64,000 nt of DNA from contig NZ_PVUE01000001.1 of assembly GCF_003003235.1 (NCBI RefSeq), forward strand, positions 62,001-126,000. Reading direction: 5' to 3'. The notes beneath the pieces were generated by a model that searched no databases, was not told the origin of the DNA, and saw only the letters and a list, made by a program, of their open reading frames with translations. Shown piece by piece: positions 54,197-63,247 of the stretch. Each line of letters starts with the position of its first letter. The stretch's first letter is position 1. The stretch comes from Antricoccus suffuscus. Lineage in GTDB: Bacteria; Actinomycetota; Actinomycetes; Mycobacteriales; Antricoccaceae. The position numbers and the translations under genes are program-made.

Positions 54197-55599
54197 ATAA
54201 TGGGCGGGTCGTCCTCATCTTTCGTTGGCGGACGGTTGGAATTGGGTAAGAGCGTCTCGGGACCAAAAGTGAACCCAATCCGGGCGCCGCCACCGGATCG
54301 GGACGCGGCCGTGGGCACACCTCCGTGCGCGGCGGCGACCTCGGCGACGATCGCCAGCCCAAGGCCCGATCCGGGCATACTCCGCGCGCCGTCAGTTCGA
54401 TAGAAGCGATCGAAAATCCTGGCCGAGTCGCCGTCGCCGAGCCCCGGCCCTCGGTCGCAGACCTCGACACCGGTGTCGGCGATGGTCACCTCGATCGGGG
54501 TCTGCCCGGTGTCGAATTTCATCGCGTTGTCCAACAGATTCGAGATAGCTCGGGTTAGCGCTTGGGGACGACCGTTCAGCAGCACCGTGTCGGGCCCGTG
54601 CACTATGACTTCGCGTTGGCTGCGGTGTTCAAACCTCGCTGCCAGCGGCCGGGTGAGCGCAGCGAGGTCGACCGGTTCGGCGGCTTCGCTTTCACGACGG
54701 TCCATCGCAAGTTCGATGAGTTCGTTGACTAAGTTGGTCAGTTCCTTGCTCTCGCCGTCGACATCGTCGAGCAATCGTTGCTGGGACTGCGGCGACAGTT
54801 CGCTGAATCGTCGCAGCACGCTCACGTTGGTGCGGAGGCTGGTCAGCGGTGTGCGCAACTCGTGGCCGGCATTCTGCACCAATCGCTGCTGCGCCAGTTT
54901 TGAGGCCGACAGCTGATTGACCATCGACTGCAGCGATGAACCTAATCGACCCACCTCGTCGCGGCCCTGCATGGCGAAATCGGTGCCCTCGGCGCCATCC
55001 CAGCTCACTGTCTCGGCCTTGGCGGCGAGCAGCGTCAGCCGCCGAGTGATACGCCGCGCCAGCAGCCACCCCGCCGCCGCGGCTAGGAACAGGACCCCGA
55101 GTCCTACGAGCAGGGTGACGATGGCGAGGTGGTCGAGCACGCGTGCCGATTCGTTGAGGTCTCGCCCGACTTGCACGGCGCCCTTGTCGCCGCCGAGCGA
55201 CTGGGTCAAGACCAAATAGTCCACGTCTCCAACGGTTACCCGGTCTTCGACTCTCAGCCCCGCGGGCGATCCCTGCGCGATCGCCAGCGCCTTTTTGCTG
55301 ACCGGCAGGCTGACGGTTACCCCGGCCAGGTGAGTGATGGACCCGTCAGTTGCGATCGACTGTGCCGTCTCGACCACCGCGTCGTCGTGGTGTTCTCCGG
55401 GCCCCCGGCCAGTTTCGCTGGTCGCGGTGTTGTCCAGCGTGCCACCGGTGGCTACCGTGTTGACCGCCGCGGAGAGCGAAACGTTGATCTCGTTGTACAT
55501 GGCATGTTGGGTTGTCCGGTACGCCGACCAGCCGACGATGATCGCCACGACGGCCGCGATGATCGCGAACGCGGAGACAAACTTCTGGCGCAGACTCAT
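54193..55599 (-). CDS. Sensor histidine kinase (MprB-like layout)
   Basis: A 468-residue kinase. The ATG at 55599 overlaps the regulator stop, so an upstream extension is rejected. Helix 1 is AFAIIAAVVAIIVGW, the outside sensor spans residues ~35-165, and helix 2 is VTLLVGLGVLFLAAAAGWLLA, followed by a HAMP linker. HisKA has VQNAGHELRTPLTSL near 248. The ATPase has NLLDNAMKFD near 365, the short G1 box CDRGPGLGDGD and GSGLGLAIVAEVAAAHGG near 415. The order kinase, membrane effector, and the domain plan resemble MprAB-type envelope stress systems. Confidence 0.93.
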   Translation of the reverse strand: MSLRQKFVSAFAIIAAVVAIIVGWSAYRTTQHAMYNEINVSLSAAVNTVATGGTLDNTATSETGRGPGEHHDDAVVETAQSIATDGSITHLAGVTVSLPVSKKALAIAQGSPAGLRVEDRVTVGDVDYLVLTQSLGGDKGAVQVGRDLNESARVLDHLAIVTLLVGLGVLFLAAAAGWLLARRITRRLTLLAAKAETVSWDGAEGTDFAMQGRDEVGRLGSSLQSMVNQLSASKLAQQRLVQNAGHELRTPLTSLRTNVSVLRRFSELSPQSQQRLLDDVDGESKELTNLVNELIELAMDRRESEAAEPVDLAALTRPLAARFEHRSQREVIVHGPDTVLLNGRPQALTRAISNLLDNAMKFDTGQTPIEVTIADTGVEVCDRGPGLGDGDSARIFDRFYRTDGARSMPGSGLGLAIVAEVAAAHGGVPTAASRSGGGARIGFTFGPETLLPNSNRPPTKDEDDPPII

Positions 55600-56297
55600 C
55601 GGTCGCCCGTCTCGCCGAGGCGATAGCCGACACCGCGCACTGTCCGGATGAGTTGCGGTGCCCCTGCCAGGTCCAGCTTGCGGCGGAGGTAACTGATGTA
55701 CACCGCCAAGTTCTTGGAGTCCGGGCCGAAGTCGTATCCCCAGATTCGGTCGTAAATCGTGGCATGCGTCAACACAATCCCGACGTTGCGGCCCAACAAC
55801 TCGAGCAGATCGAACTCGGTCTTCGACAGCTCGAGCTCGGAGCGATCCCACCAGGCTCTCCGGCTGGCCGGGTCGATCCTTAGGTCGCCGATCACCAACT
55901 GCTCGGAGGCCGCCGAGGATTCGACTGGCGCGCGCCGCAACAGCGCGCGTAGTCGAGCGAAAAGCTCCTCCAGCTCGAACGGCTTGGCCAGATAGTCGTC
56001 GGCTCCGGCGTCCAGACCGGCTACTCGAGCGCCGAGTTCAACCTGGGCGGTCAGCATCAGGATCGGCAGTCGCAGCCCGTCGGCCCGGGCCACTCGGCAT
56101 ACCCCGAGACCGTCCACCCCGGGCATCATCACGTCCAAAATCACCAGATCATGCGACTGCCGGCGTAGCGCGCTGATCGCCTCGACGCCGTCGGCCACCG
56201 AGGTGACGTGATACCCCTCAAGTTCCATGGCCCGTTCCAAGGATTGCCGGATTGCCCGGTCATCATCGGCTAGCAATAAACGGAGCGCCATTGTCAC
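55596..56297 (-). CDS. OmpR-family response regulator (MprA-like)
   Basis: A 233-residue regulator. LLADDDRAIRQSLERAMELEG near the start, phospho-Asp in VILDVMMPGVDGL near residue 53, MLTAQV near 81, KPFELEELFARLRALLRR near 103, and a winged-helix domain ending VRGVGYRLGE. GTG 56297 or ATG 56291 may be the start; the second gives the family's short N-terminus. First gene of the leftward operon with kinase and LPG-type membrane protein. A palindrome overlaps its start. Confidence 0.93.
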   Translation of the reverse strand: MTMALRLLLADDDRAIRQSLERAMELEGYHVTSVADGVEAISALRRQSHDLVILDVMMPGVDGLGVCRVARADGLRLPILMLTAQVELGARVAGLDAGADDYLAKPFELEELFARLRALLRRAPVESSAASEQLVIGDLRIDPASRRAWWDRSELELSKTEFDLLELLGRNVGIVLTHATIYDRIWGYDFGPDSKNLAVYISYLRRKLDLAGAPQLIRTVRGVGYRLGETGDR

Positions 56298-56305
56298 ATT
56301 GTGAC
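56293..56305. promoter_or_regulatory. Palindrome overlapping the response-regulator start
   Basis: GTCACA-T-TGTGAC is a perfect 13-base dyad covering the GTG start candidate of the regulator and no ribosome site lies upstream of it. It may be an autoregulatory site or part of a leaderless start region; the true start would then be ATG 56291. Confidence 0.35.
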
Positions 56306-56470
56306 CGATGAATCGGGTCGCGCGCCGACACAGTCGCGTTCACTACCGAACTCGCGACGGACTCTTACCCGTTACTTAACGTGTACGACGTCGACGGTGG
56401 GAACCGCCGCCGGCAGATCGCCTCGCTACGGTCCGCCAGTTCGCCCGCAGGACGAAGATCGTTGCGGCGT

Positions 56471-57088
56471 TCAGGCATCGTCATGGTGCCTGGCTGTCTG
56501 CGGTCTTGGCTCTTCAATGCCGTGGAGCACGACCTTGAGCATTTCTTCCAGAGCCGGACCGAGAGGGAACTCGTGCGGGTCGACCTTGATCCAATGATTC
56601 AAGGTGGCGAAGTAGCCTGTGGCCAGCAGTACGCCGACTTGCTCCGCGTCGATCCCCTTCCGTGTCTCTCCGGCGTTTTGGCCCCGGCGGACGTAACCGG
56701 CGATCTCTTGCACCAGATACGGACTGTCGAGGATGTTGGTCGCGTGGATGGTCGCAGTCATCAACGCCACGGTCTCTCGACGAGTCTCCTCATTCAGAAT
56801 CGCCAGTTCGTGCATATATCTGGCAAGTATGTCGCGTGTTGAGTGAGATTGGAGATTCTCGCGCCTAATGGCATCCTGGGCGCGCTGCCGCCGTCGTGCG
56901 CTCCATTCGTGAAGAAATTCCACCTTGCGCTGGAAGTGGTTGAAAACGGTGGCCCGGGCGACATCCGCCCTCTCGGCGATCTCGTCCATGGTGATGTTGT
57001 CGTAACCACGCGCGATGAATAATTCTACCGCGGCCTCGTACACGCGGTTCGAGCGTTGTTGTCGGTGACGGGTACGCCGATCAGTCAC
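56471..57088 (-). CDS. TetR-family transcriptional regulator
   Basis: A 205-residue TetR protein. NRVYEAAVELFIARGYDNIT, then MDEIAERADVARATVFNHF and QRKVEFLHEW form the DNA-binding domain (residues ~14-63). The C-terminal domain contains ATGYFATLNHWI, typical of TetR_C ligand domains. It diverges from the FAH-metallo-hydrolase-ABC gene set starting at 57282, and the ~190 bases between them must hold both promoters (TTGACC at 57173-57178 is a -35 candidate). It is the probable repressor of that set. Confidence 0.92.
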   Translation of the reverse strand: MTDRRTRHRQQRSNRVYEAAVELFIARGYDNITMDEIAERADVARATVFNHFQRKVEFLHEWSARRRQRAQDAIRRENLQSHSTRDILARYMHELAILNEETRRETVALMTATIHATNILDSPYLVQEIAGYVRRGQNAGETRKGIDAEQVGVLLATGYFATLNHWIKVDPHEFPLGPALEEMLKVVLHGIEEPRPQTARHHDDA

Positions 57089-57281
57089 GATGGGGCGCTG
57101 GATGATTGTGGCGATGTTTGATTCATGACTGGACTCCTTGCTGAGAATGCGCTATCGGTTTGCGCCAGAGTATTGACCAAGGGCAAATCGGAGTTCTAAC
57201 TTTAAATCAGTTCGACGCAAGTCCAAGATTAGATTGCAGTCCGACCCGGCACTTCACGTGTTCCGAAAGGCGGATAGTCAT

Positions 57282-58310
57282 ATGCGACTAGTGACGTTTG
57301 TGGCGGGCGTGCAGACGCCCAGGTTCGGCATCTTGCACGACGACGTGATCATCGACCCCCACGCGGTGCTGTATGCCGATGCGGGACTGCGCGGCGTGGA
57401 CACCCAGTCGGCGGGCCTTCACGATGTCCCGCGCGAAATGGTCGCGTTCTTCGAAAGTGGGGACCTCGGGCGAGCGGCGGCGCAGCGTGCCATCGATGTG
57501 GTTGTCGCTCGGGACGGCTCCGGCGATGCGCTTATTGGACCAAACGGTGAGCCGGCGGTGGTTTCTAGCGCCGATGCACGGCTGCTGGCGCCCGTGCCCC
57601 GTCCCCGGCGGATTCGGGACTATTTGACCTACACCGAACATGCGGCCGGATCGGGATTGGCCGTCCCCGAGGCATTCGCGGCAATGCCTATCTGTTACAA
57701 GTGCAACGTTGAGACGATTATCGGTCCCGACGAACCGCTGCTGTGGCCGGGATACACCGAGCAATTGGATTTCGAGCTGGAGCTAGGTTTCTTCACGAAT
57801 GGTCATGGGCGCAATCTGAGCCCAGACGAGGCGTCGGGATTGATTGCCGGCGTCACGATCTTCAACGACGTCAGTGCTCGCGATATTCAGATGTTCGAGA
57901 TGAGCCTGACCATCGGTCCATCAAAAGGCAAGGACTTCTGTACGGCGATGGGTCCGTGCGTACTGACAATGGACGAGGTCGACGAGTGGGACATCACGAT
58001 GACCGCGCGCATCAACGACGAGGTATGGGCCTCAGGCACGACTGAGCACCGTCAGTTCTCGTTCGCTGAGGTCTTGGCGTGGGCGTCGCTTTCTGAAGAC
58101 GTCTACCCGGGTGAGTTTCTGGCGCTAGGCACGGTCGGTGGCGGCTGCGGACTCGAGCTCGACCGCTGGATCCAGCCGGGAGATGTCGTGGAGCTGGAGG
58201 CATCCGGGATTGGCACCCTTCGTAACACCGTGGGGCCCAAGGAGACCTATCCACCCGGCGCCGGAATAGCCAGTTACAAAGGATCACCGCCGGTGCACGT
58301 ACACCACTGA
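57282..58310 (+). CDS. Fumarylacetoacetate hydrolase family protein
   Basis: A 342-residue enzyme; start after GAAAGGCGG, ATG 57282. The catalytic beta-roll domain shows DYLTYTEHAAGS near residue 110, PICYKCNVETIIGP near 129, the metal-binding Glu pair in DFELELGFF near 165, and GVTIFNDVSARDIQMFE near 190 with a metal Asp. GPCVLTMDEV and GTVGGGCGLEL follow. Family members cleave C-C bonds of diketo acids, hydrate or decarboxylate 2-oxo-alkenoates, usually with Mg or Mn, at the end of aromatic or lactone degradation. First of a group with a metallo-hydrolase and a sugar-type importer. Confidence 0.9.
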   Translation: MRLVTFVAGVQTPRFGILHDDVIIDPHAVLYADAGLRGVDTQSAGLHDVPREMVAFFESGDLGRAAAQRAIDVVVARDGSGDALIGPNGEPAVVSSADARLLAPVPRPRRIRDYLTYTEHAAGSGLAVPEAFAAMPICYKCNVETIIGPDEPLLWPGYTEQLDFELELGFFTNGHGRNLSPDEASGLIAGVTIFNDVSARDIQMFEMSLTIGPSKGKDFCTAMGPCVLTMDEVDEWDITMTARINDEVWASGTTEHRQFSFAEVLAWASLSEDVYPGEFLALGTVGGGCGLELDRWIQPGDVVELEASGIGTLRNTVGPKETYPPGAGIASYKGSPPVHVHH

Positions 58311-58395
58311 TCGTGCGGGAGCGTCTTTCATAGCCACTCCTGCGCCGAGCACGCTTGAGAGCTTCAACTCGGAGCCCAGGGAGAGAGGAACCGAG

Positions 58396-59343
58396 ATGGC
58401 AATCGACGCCATTCCGTACACAAAAGGTAGTCATCGACTTACTGAGCGCTGCCACGCCTGGCTCGTTCCGGACGGGACCTGGGGGTGGAGCAACGCGGGT
58501 TTGGTCACCGGCCACGGGCAGTCGCTGCTGGTTGACACCTTGTTCGACTTACCGATGACCAGGGAGATGTTGGCCGGCCTCCGGCCGATCACCGATGAGG
58601 CGCCGATCCGGACCGTCGTCAACACACACGCCAACGGCGATCACTGGTTCGGTAACGAACTCGTGGCCGACGCGGAGATAATCGCCTCGAAGAGCACCGC
58701 CGAAGAGATGGCGGCCAACGGCCCCGACTTGATTCTCGGTCTCTTCGAGCAGCCGGGGGCGACCGGACGATTCGCGCGTCACGCTATGGGGCAGTTCGAG
58801 TTCAAGGGCATCACGCCGACTCCTGCAACACGCACCTTCGAGAAGGAGTTGCAACTGGATGTCGGCGGAACCGAGGTGCGCGTCTACGAGCTCGGTCCCG
58901 CGCACACAGCCGGCGATAGCGTCGTCGTCGTGCCAGCCGAGAAGACTTTGTACGCCGGGGATCTGCTGTTCATCGGAGGCACGCCGATCAGCTGGGCCGG
59001 CCCCGTCAGTAACTGGGTCGCGGCCTGCAAGTTCATGCTCGATCTCGATGTGGACTTCATCGTGCCCGGGCACGGGCCGGTCACTGATAAAGGCGGGGTC
59101 CAAGACGTGATGGACTACCTGGTCTTCGTAGAAAAGGAAGCAACCGCGCGCCACGATGCTGGGATGAGCCCTGAGGACGCGATGCGCGATATCAACCTGG
59201 GTAGGTTCGACCAACTCGACGAGCGTGGTCGGCTGGCGCAGAACGTCCTGGCGGTCTACTACGAACTCGATCCCTCGCTCGAGCGCCAGGACACCCTTGA
59301 AGTTTTCCGCAGGATCGCGGAGCTGGAGGGGTTCACTGACTGA
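58396..59343 (+). CDS. Metallo-beta-lactamase-fold hydrolase with HxNxDH metal site
   Basis: A 315-residue MBL protein. The motif is NTHANGDHWFGNELV near residue 75, so the second His of HxHxDH is Asn, as in the THxNGDHxxGN subgroup. Further metal ligands are in GPAHTAGDSVVVVP near 170 (His) and ADGL-like YAGDLLFIGG near 190 (Asp), then IVPGHGPV near 219 (His). It probably opens an ester or lactone ring. The ATG follows GAGAGGAA, 85 bases after the FAH gene, and both likely serve one pathway fed by the following importer. Confidence 0.88.
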   Translation: MAIDAIPYTKGSHRLTERCHAWLVPDGTWGWSNAGLVTGHGQSLLVDTLFDLPMTREMLAGLRPITDEAPIRTVVNTHANGDHWFGNELVADAEIIASKSTAEEMAANGPDLILGLFEQPGATGRFARHAMGQFEFKGITPTPATRTFEKELQLDVGGTEVRVYELGPAHTAGDSVVVVPAEKTLYAGDLLFIGGTPISWAGPVSNWVAACKFMLDLDVDFIVPGHGPVTDKGGVQDVMDYLVFVEKEATARHDAGMSPEDAMRDINLGRFDQLDERGRLAQNVLAVYYELDPSLERQDTLEVFRRIAELEGFTD

Positions 59344-59403
59344 TGTTTCCCGTCCGTTTGCCGATCATATTTTCGCTATCTCAAGGGGGAGGCGGCTATC
59401 AAA

Positions 59404-60594
59404 ATGGGTGTTCGCATAAGGGGTTATCGAGCGGGGTACACGGGGGCTCTATTGGCCATCGCGTGCGCAGTTCTTATGGCGGCGTCCGGCTGTAGCAGCA
59501 GTCCGACTACATCTCAAAAATCCGGATCGACGGCAGGGGGCGGGGCCGGCGTGGCAGCGGCGAAGGCAGATGTCGCTAAGTATTCGAAGAAGGTGACCGA
59601 CTATCCGGCGATCACAACAGTTTCTGGTGGCGTCGCGAGTCTGAAGGGCAAGTCCATCTGGTATGTACCGCTCGGAGGGTCATTGCCGATCTTCCAGGGA
59701 TTCGGCGTCGGGGTGAAGCAAGCAGCGGAAGCCGCGGGAATGACGGTCCACGTCTGTGACGGACAATTGGTCCCAACTACCGAGGCCTCTTGTCTGAATC
59801 AGGCCGCTACACAGGGTGCGTCTGCCGTTATAGGTGGGTACATCGACTATGTCGACGTGCCGACCGCGTATGACAGTTTGATAACCCATCAGATTCCTGC
59901 GCTTATCGCCGGCGAGCCACCTTCTGGCGGCAAAACCAGTTCGGCGCAGATTGCATTTTATGATGCGACTAAAGCCAGTACTCAGGCGAGCGAGTTGGCG
60001 ATAAATTCCGTGATCGCAGATAGTGCTGGAAATGCCCACATTCTGTATATGGGGATCACGGACACGAAGTCGACGGCAGCCACCGCAAATGCTGCGAAAT
60101 CCTTCACCGCCAAGAGCTGTCCTGGTTGCACCTTCGACCTGGTGATGTATAATACCGCAAACCTCAATAAGGTGGCGTCACTGGCCAGCGCTGCCCTAAT
60201 TTCGCATCCAAACACTAATTACGTGGTTGTAGAGGTGGACTCCGGTGAGCCGGCCGTCATCCAGGGGATCCAGTCGGCGGGATTCGCCAACAAGGTGAAG
60301 CTGACCGCTATCAGCGGGACTCTTCCGACCCTGCAAAAGATCGCGTCGGGGCAGCCGCCGGTGCAGCTATCAGACGTCGGTTCTAGCCCTGTCTACACAG
60401 GGTGGCAATGGGTTGATGCCGTCATCCGCATGATGAAAGGGCAGACGCCAGATTTCACGCCGCCAGTAACGCGTCTGTTTACCAAAGACAACGTCGCTGG
60501 GCTGACTCTCACCCCGGATGCGTATGCGTCTAACGCCTGGTACGGGCCAGATACATTCCAGAGCACCTTCAAGAAGGCTTGGGGAGTCGGGTAG
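59404..60594 (+). CDS. Sugar-type ABC importer binding lipoprotein
   Basis: A 396-residue periplasmic-binding lipoprotein of the Peripla_BP_4 (ribose/galactose/AI-2) class. The signal peptide ends at ASGCSSS (Cys near residue 31), followed by a Ser/Gly linker. The core has GKSIWYVPLGGSLPIFQGFGVG near 83 and QAATQGASAVIGGYIDYVD near 137, then AVIQGIQSAGFANKVKLTAI near 283. The class includes binders of pentoses, hexoses, polyols and inositol, but also non-sugars. Next genes encode the matching ATPase and permease. AGGGGGAGG precedes the start. Confidence 0.9.
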   Translation: MGVRIRGYRAGYTGALLAIACAVLMAASGCSSSPTTSQKSGSTAGGGAGVAAAKADVAKYSKKVTDYPAITTVSGGVASLKGKSIWYVPLGGSLPIFQGFGVGVKQAAEAAGMTVHVCDGQLVPTTEASCLNQAATQGASAVIGGYIDYVDVPTAYDSLITHQIPALIAGEPPSGGKTSSAQIAFYDATKASTQASELAINSVIADSAGNAHILYMGITDTKSTAATANAAKSFTAKSCPGCTFDLVMYNTANLNKVASLASAALISHPNTNYVVVEVDSGEPAVIQGIQSAGFANKVKLTAISGTLPTLQKIASGQPPVQLSDVGSSPVYTGWQWVDAVIRMMKGQTPDFTPPVTRLFTKDNVAGLTLTPDAYASNAWYGPDTFQSTFKKAWGVG

Positions 60595-60602
60595 GCGCCC
60601 GA

Positions 60603-62156
60603 ATGGACAACGCGGCGATGGCCGGCGACGCAGCGCGTCTCGATGTCCAGTCATTGTCCAAGACCTTCGGTACCGCGAAGGTCTTGGACAATGTGGCGTT
60701 GAGCGTCTCGGCCGGCGAGATTCACGGAGTGGCCGGCCAGAACGGGTCGGGAAAATCGACGCTGGTAAAGATCCTCACGGGCTTTCACCAGCCCGATCCA
60801 GGTGGTGTCTACGTCGTGGACGGGGTAGCGATGCGGCATCCGGTGCGGTGGCGCGAGGTGCACGCGGCAGGCGTGTCGGTGGTACACCAGGATCTTGGGC
60901 TACTCGATCAACTGACGGTCGCAGAGAACGTCTGCGTCGGTGGATTTCCGACGTCCCGCTTTGGATACATCGACCGGACCGCGCGTGATCGAGTCACGCG
61001 CGAGACGCTCGCGCGGCTCGGCGTCGATCTGGCCCCGCACAAGTCAGTCGGCTCCTTGACGGCCGCTGAGCGGGCCGAAGTGGCGATCGCTCGCGCGATG
61101 CGTGACCACGACGGTGGGTCGGGGCTCATCATCTTAGATGAATCAACCCGAGCGCTGACCGGTGAAGACCTAGCCCGAATACACGCGTTGCTCGGGAGGA
61201 TCGCGACGGCCGGCAGTGCGGTGCTGATCATCAGCCACAACCTGCCCGAGTTGTTGGCCATCACGGACCGGATGACCATTCTGCGGGATGGCCGAGTAGC
61301 TGGTGCAGGGTTGGTCACGCGCGATCTGTCCGAAGCCGAGATAGCGCGACGCATGTTGGGCGCGGAAGTGGCCGCTATCGCGCCACGTTCGACCAGGGTT
61401 GTGCGCCCAACCGCCGCAGCGGTCGAGGTGAGCGCCTTGAGGAGTCCCCGTATCGGTCCACTCGAGTTCAGCATCGCCGCCGGCGAGGTGTTGGGACTGA
61501 CCGGGGTGCCAGGCAACGGCTACGAAGAGATCCCATACCTTATGACCGGCGCGACACGGGCCGAGTCCGGACAGCTACGAGTTGGCGGCAAGACAGTGAA
61601 CCTGTCCAATTCCTCAGTGTCCCGGTGTATCCGCGCAGGGGTAGTACTCGTGCCCGAACGACGAGACCGCGACGGGCTGGCCTACGAACTCAGCGTGCGC
61701 GACAACATCAGCCTTCCGGCCTTGCGTAGTCGCGGGCGTCCTTGGTACGTCGCGCAGCGGTGGCAGCGCGAGGAGGCTAAAGAAGCCGGCGACCTCTTCG
61801 ACATCCGTCCGCGAAACCCACTGTTGTTGGTGAAGCAGCTCAGCGGCGGCAACCAACAGAAGGTCCTGCTGGCCAAATGGATGGCGCTGGCCCCAGCCCT
61901 CGTCGTGCTCCACGAGCCCACGCAGGCCGTGGACGTCGGAGCCCGTCAAGACATCCTCGCGAGCGTTGAACGCGCCGCCGACAACGGCGCGAGTGTTCTG
62001 CTGGTCAGCAGCGAGCCGGAGGACCTGGCGCTCGCCTGCGACCGCGTCCTGATCCTCGACGAGCAGGGACTATCCCCGGCCAAGGCGCTGACCACCGACA
62101 CCATCCTGGAACAGATCTACGCCCAAAAGCCCGAGTCGGCAGGGAGCCATCCATGA
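60603..62156 (+). CDS. Sugar-type ABC importer ATPase (RbsA-like, two NBDs)
   Basis: A 517-residue tandem ATPase. NBD1 has Walker A GQNGSGKST near residue 48, LTAAERAEVAIARAM as signature, Walker B LIILDESTRAL near 176 and switch His in IISHNLPEL. NBD2 has the degenerate Walker A GVPGNGYEE without the Lys-Ser pair, which is normal for the RbsA class, with LSGGNQQKVLLAKWM and VVLHEPTQAVDVGARQDI. ATG 60603 is chosen; ATG 60618 is possible. A perfect 18-bp inverted repeat lies in codons 17-30 and could affect translation. Confidence 0.92.
   Translation: MDNAAMAGDAARLDVQSLSKTFGTAKVLDNVALSVSAGEIHGVAGQNGSGKSTLVKILTGFHQPDPGGVYVVDGVAMRHPVRWREVHAAGVSVVHQDLGLLDQLTVAENVCVGGFPTSRFGYIDRTARDRVTRETLARLGVDLAPHKSVGSLTAAERAEVAIARAMRDHDGGSGLIILDESTRALTGEDLARIHALLGRIATAGSAVLIISHNLPELLAITDRMTILRDGRVAGAGLVTRDLSEAEIARRMLGAEVAAIAPRSTRVVRPTAAAVEVSALRSPRIGPLEFSIAAGEVLGLTGVPGNGYEEIPYLMTGATRAESGQLRVGGKTVNLSNSSVSRCIRAGVVLVPERRDRDGLAYELSVRDNISLPALRSRGRPWYVAQRWQREEAKEAGDLFDIRPRNPLLLVKQLSGGNQQKVLLAKWMALAPALVVLHEPTQAVDVGARQDILASVERAADNGASVLLVSSEPEDLALACDRVLILDEQGLSPAKALTTDTILEQIYAQKPESAGSHP
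60652..60693 (+). promoter_or_regulatory. Perfect 18-bp inverted repeat inside the ATPase gene
   Basis: CATTGTCCAAGACCTTCG at 60652-60669 is repeated exactly in inverse at 60676-60693, with the 6-base loop GTACCG. It lies 49 bases into the ATPase coding sequence and encodes the ordinary beta-strand residues SLSKTFGTAKVLDN. The mRNA hairpin would be very stable and is placed just after the binding-protein gene. It could protect the upstream message from 3' decay or slow entry into the ATPase frame, setting the usual excess of binding protein. Confidence 0.6.
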
Positions 62157-63190
62157 CTATGACGAAGCGGACGGACAAGAACGAGGACGCCCGCCCTCCC
62201 GCACCGGGTGAGCGTCGTGGCAGGGTTGGCGGCTTTGTCAGGGAGCGGCTCAACGGGCTGGGCGCTCGGTACGCCTTGCTGCTGGTGTGGCTGGCCATGG
62301 CGGTGGTCTACGGCATCCTCATGCCGGACAAGTTCCTGAATGTGTCGACTGTCCAGGCGATTTTCGGTTCTCAGTCGGCCTTACTGCTCCTCGCGGTCGC
62401 ATCGCTGTGCACCATGGTCGTCGGCGAGTTTGACTTGTCGTTCGCCGGCGTAATGGGCGTCTCGGCAACACTCGTCCCTGTCCTGGTCGGGCTGCACCAC
62501 ATGAACATCGTGCTGGCCTGTCTCATTGCCCTCGCCGCCGCGGTCGTATGCGGTGCCATCAACGCATTCTTCATCGTCAAGCTTGGTATTTCGTCGCTGA
62601 TTGTCACGCTCGGAACGGCCAGCCTGTATGTGGGTATCGCAGAGAACATTGCGCACTCCAACACCGTCTCAGTTTTCAACCAGACGTTCTCCAATCTGGC
62701 GCTGACCCAGTTTCTCGGGCTGCCGCTGTCGTTCTACTACGGTCTCGTCGCGTGCTTGGTCTTTGCCTACGTGTTGACGTGGACACCGATGGGGCGGCAC
62801 ATCGTCTTTGTTGGGGCGAACCGAGAAGTGGCGCGGCTGGCCGGGATCAGGGTCGATCGCGTGCGGGCGACGAGCTACATCGTCGCCGGATTTGTCGCGG
62901 GTCTCGCCGGCATCCTTCTCGTCGCCTCTGTCGGCGGCTTCGACCCGACTGCGTCGGCGAACTATCTACTTCCGGCGCTCGCGGCGGTCTTCCTCGGAAC
63001 TGCGATTGTCAAACCGGGACAGTTCAACCCGATGGGCACCTTCCTGGGAATTTACTTCCTTGAGACGGGCATCATTGGGCTCCAATTGCTTGGGTACGCG
63101 GGCTGGGTCGAGGACGTCTTTTACGGCGCCGGACTCGTGCTCGCGGTCACCGCCGCGGTGCTGATTCGCAGTCGTACCAAGACGGCCTGA
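62153..63190 (+). CDS. Sugar-type ABC importer permease (RbsC-like)
   Basis: A 345-residue permease of the BPD_transp_2 class with about nine to ten membrane helices. It has a charged N-terminus, then LLLVWLAMAVVYGILMPDKFLN, SQSALLLLAVASLCTMVVGE-FDLS near residue 75 and VVCGAINAFFIVKLGISSLI near 133. The coupling loop AGIRVDRVRATSYIVAGF near 228 is typical, and PMGTFLGIYFLETGIIGLQL follows near 295. ATGA overlap with the ATPase gene. Completes the importer with 59404 and 60603. Confidence 0.92.
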   Translation: MTMTKRTDKNEDARPPAPGERRGRVGGFVRERLNGLGARYALLLVWLAMAVVYGILMPDKFLNVSTVQAIFGSQSALLLLAVASLCTMVVGEFDLSFAGVMGVSATLVPVLVGLHHMNIVLACLIALAAAVVCGAINAFFIVKLGISSLIVTLGTASLYVGIAENIAHSNTVSVFNQTFSNLALTQFLGLPLSFYYGLVACLVFAYVLTWTPMGRHIVFVGANREVARLAGIRVDRVRATSYIVAGFVAGLAGILLVASVGGFDPTASANYLLPALAAVFLGTAIVKPGQFNPMGTFLGIYFLETGIIGLQLLGYAGWVEDVFYGAGLVLAVTAAVLIRSRTKTA

Positions 63191-63247
63191 CCTAATTCGT
63201 GGTGGAGAGATTAGAGACCTCGTCGTACCCGACAGATGCACGACCGC

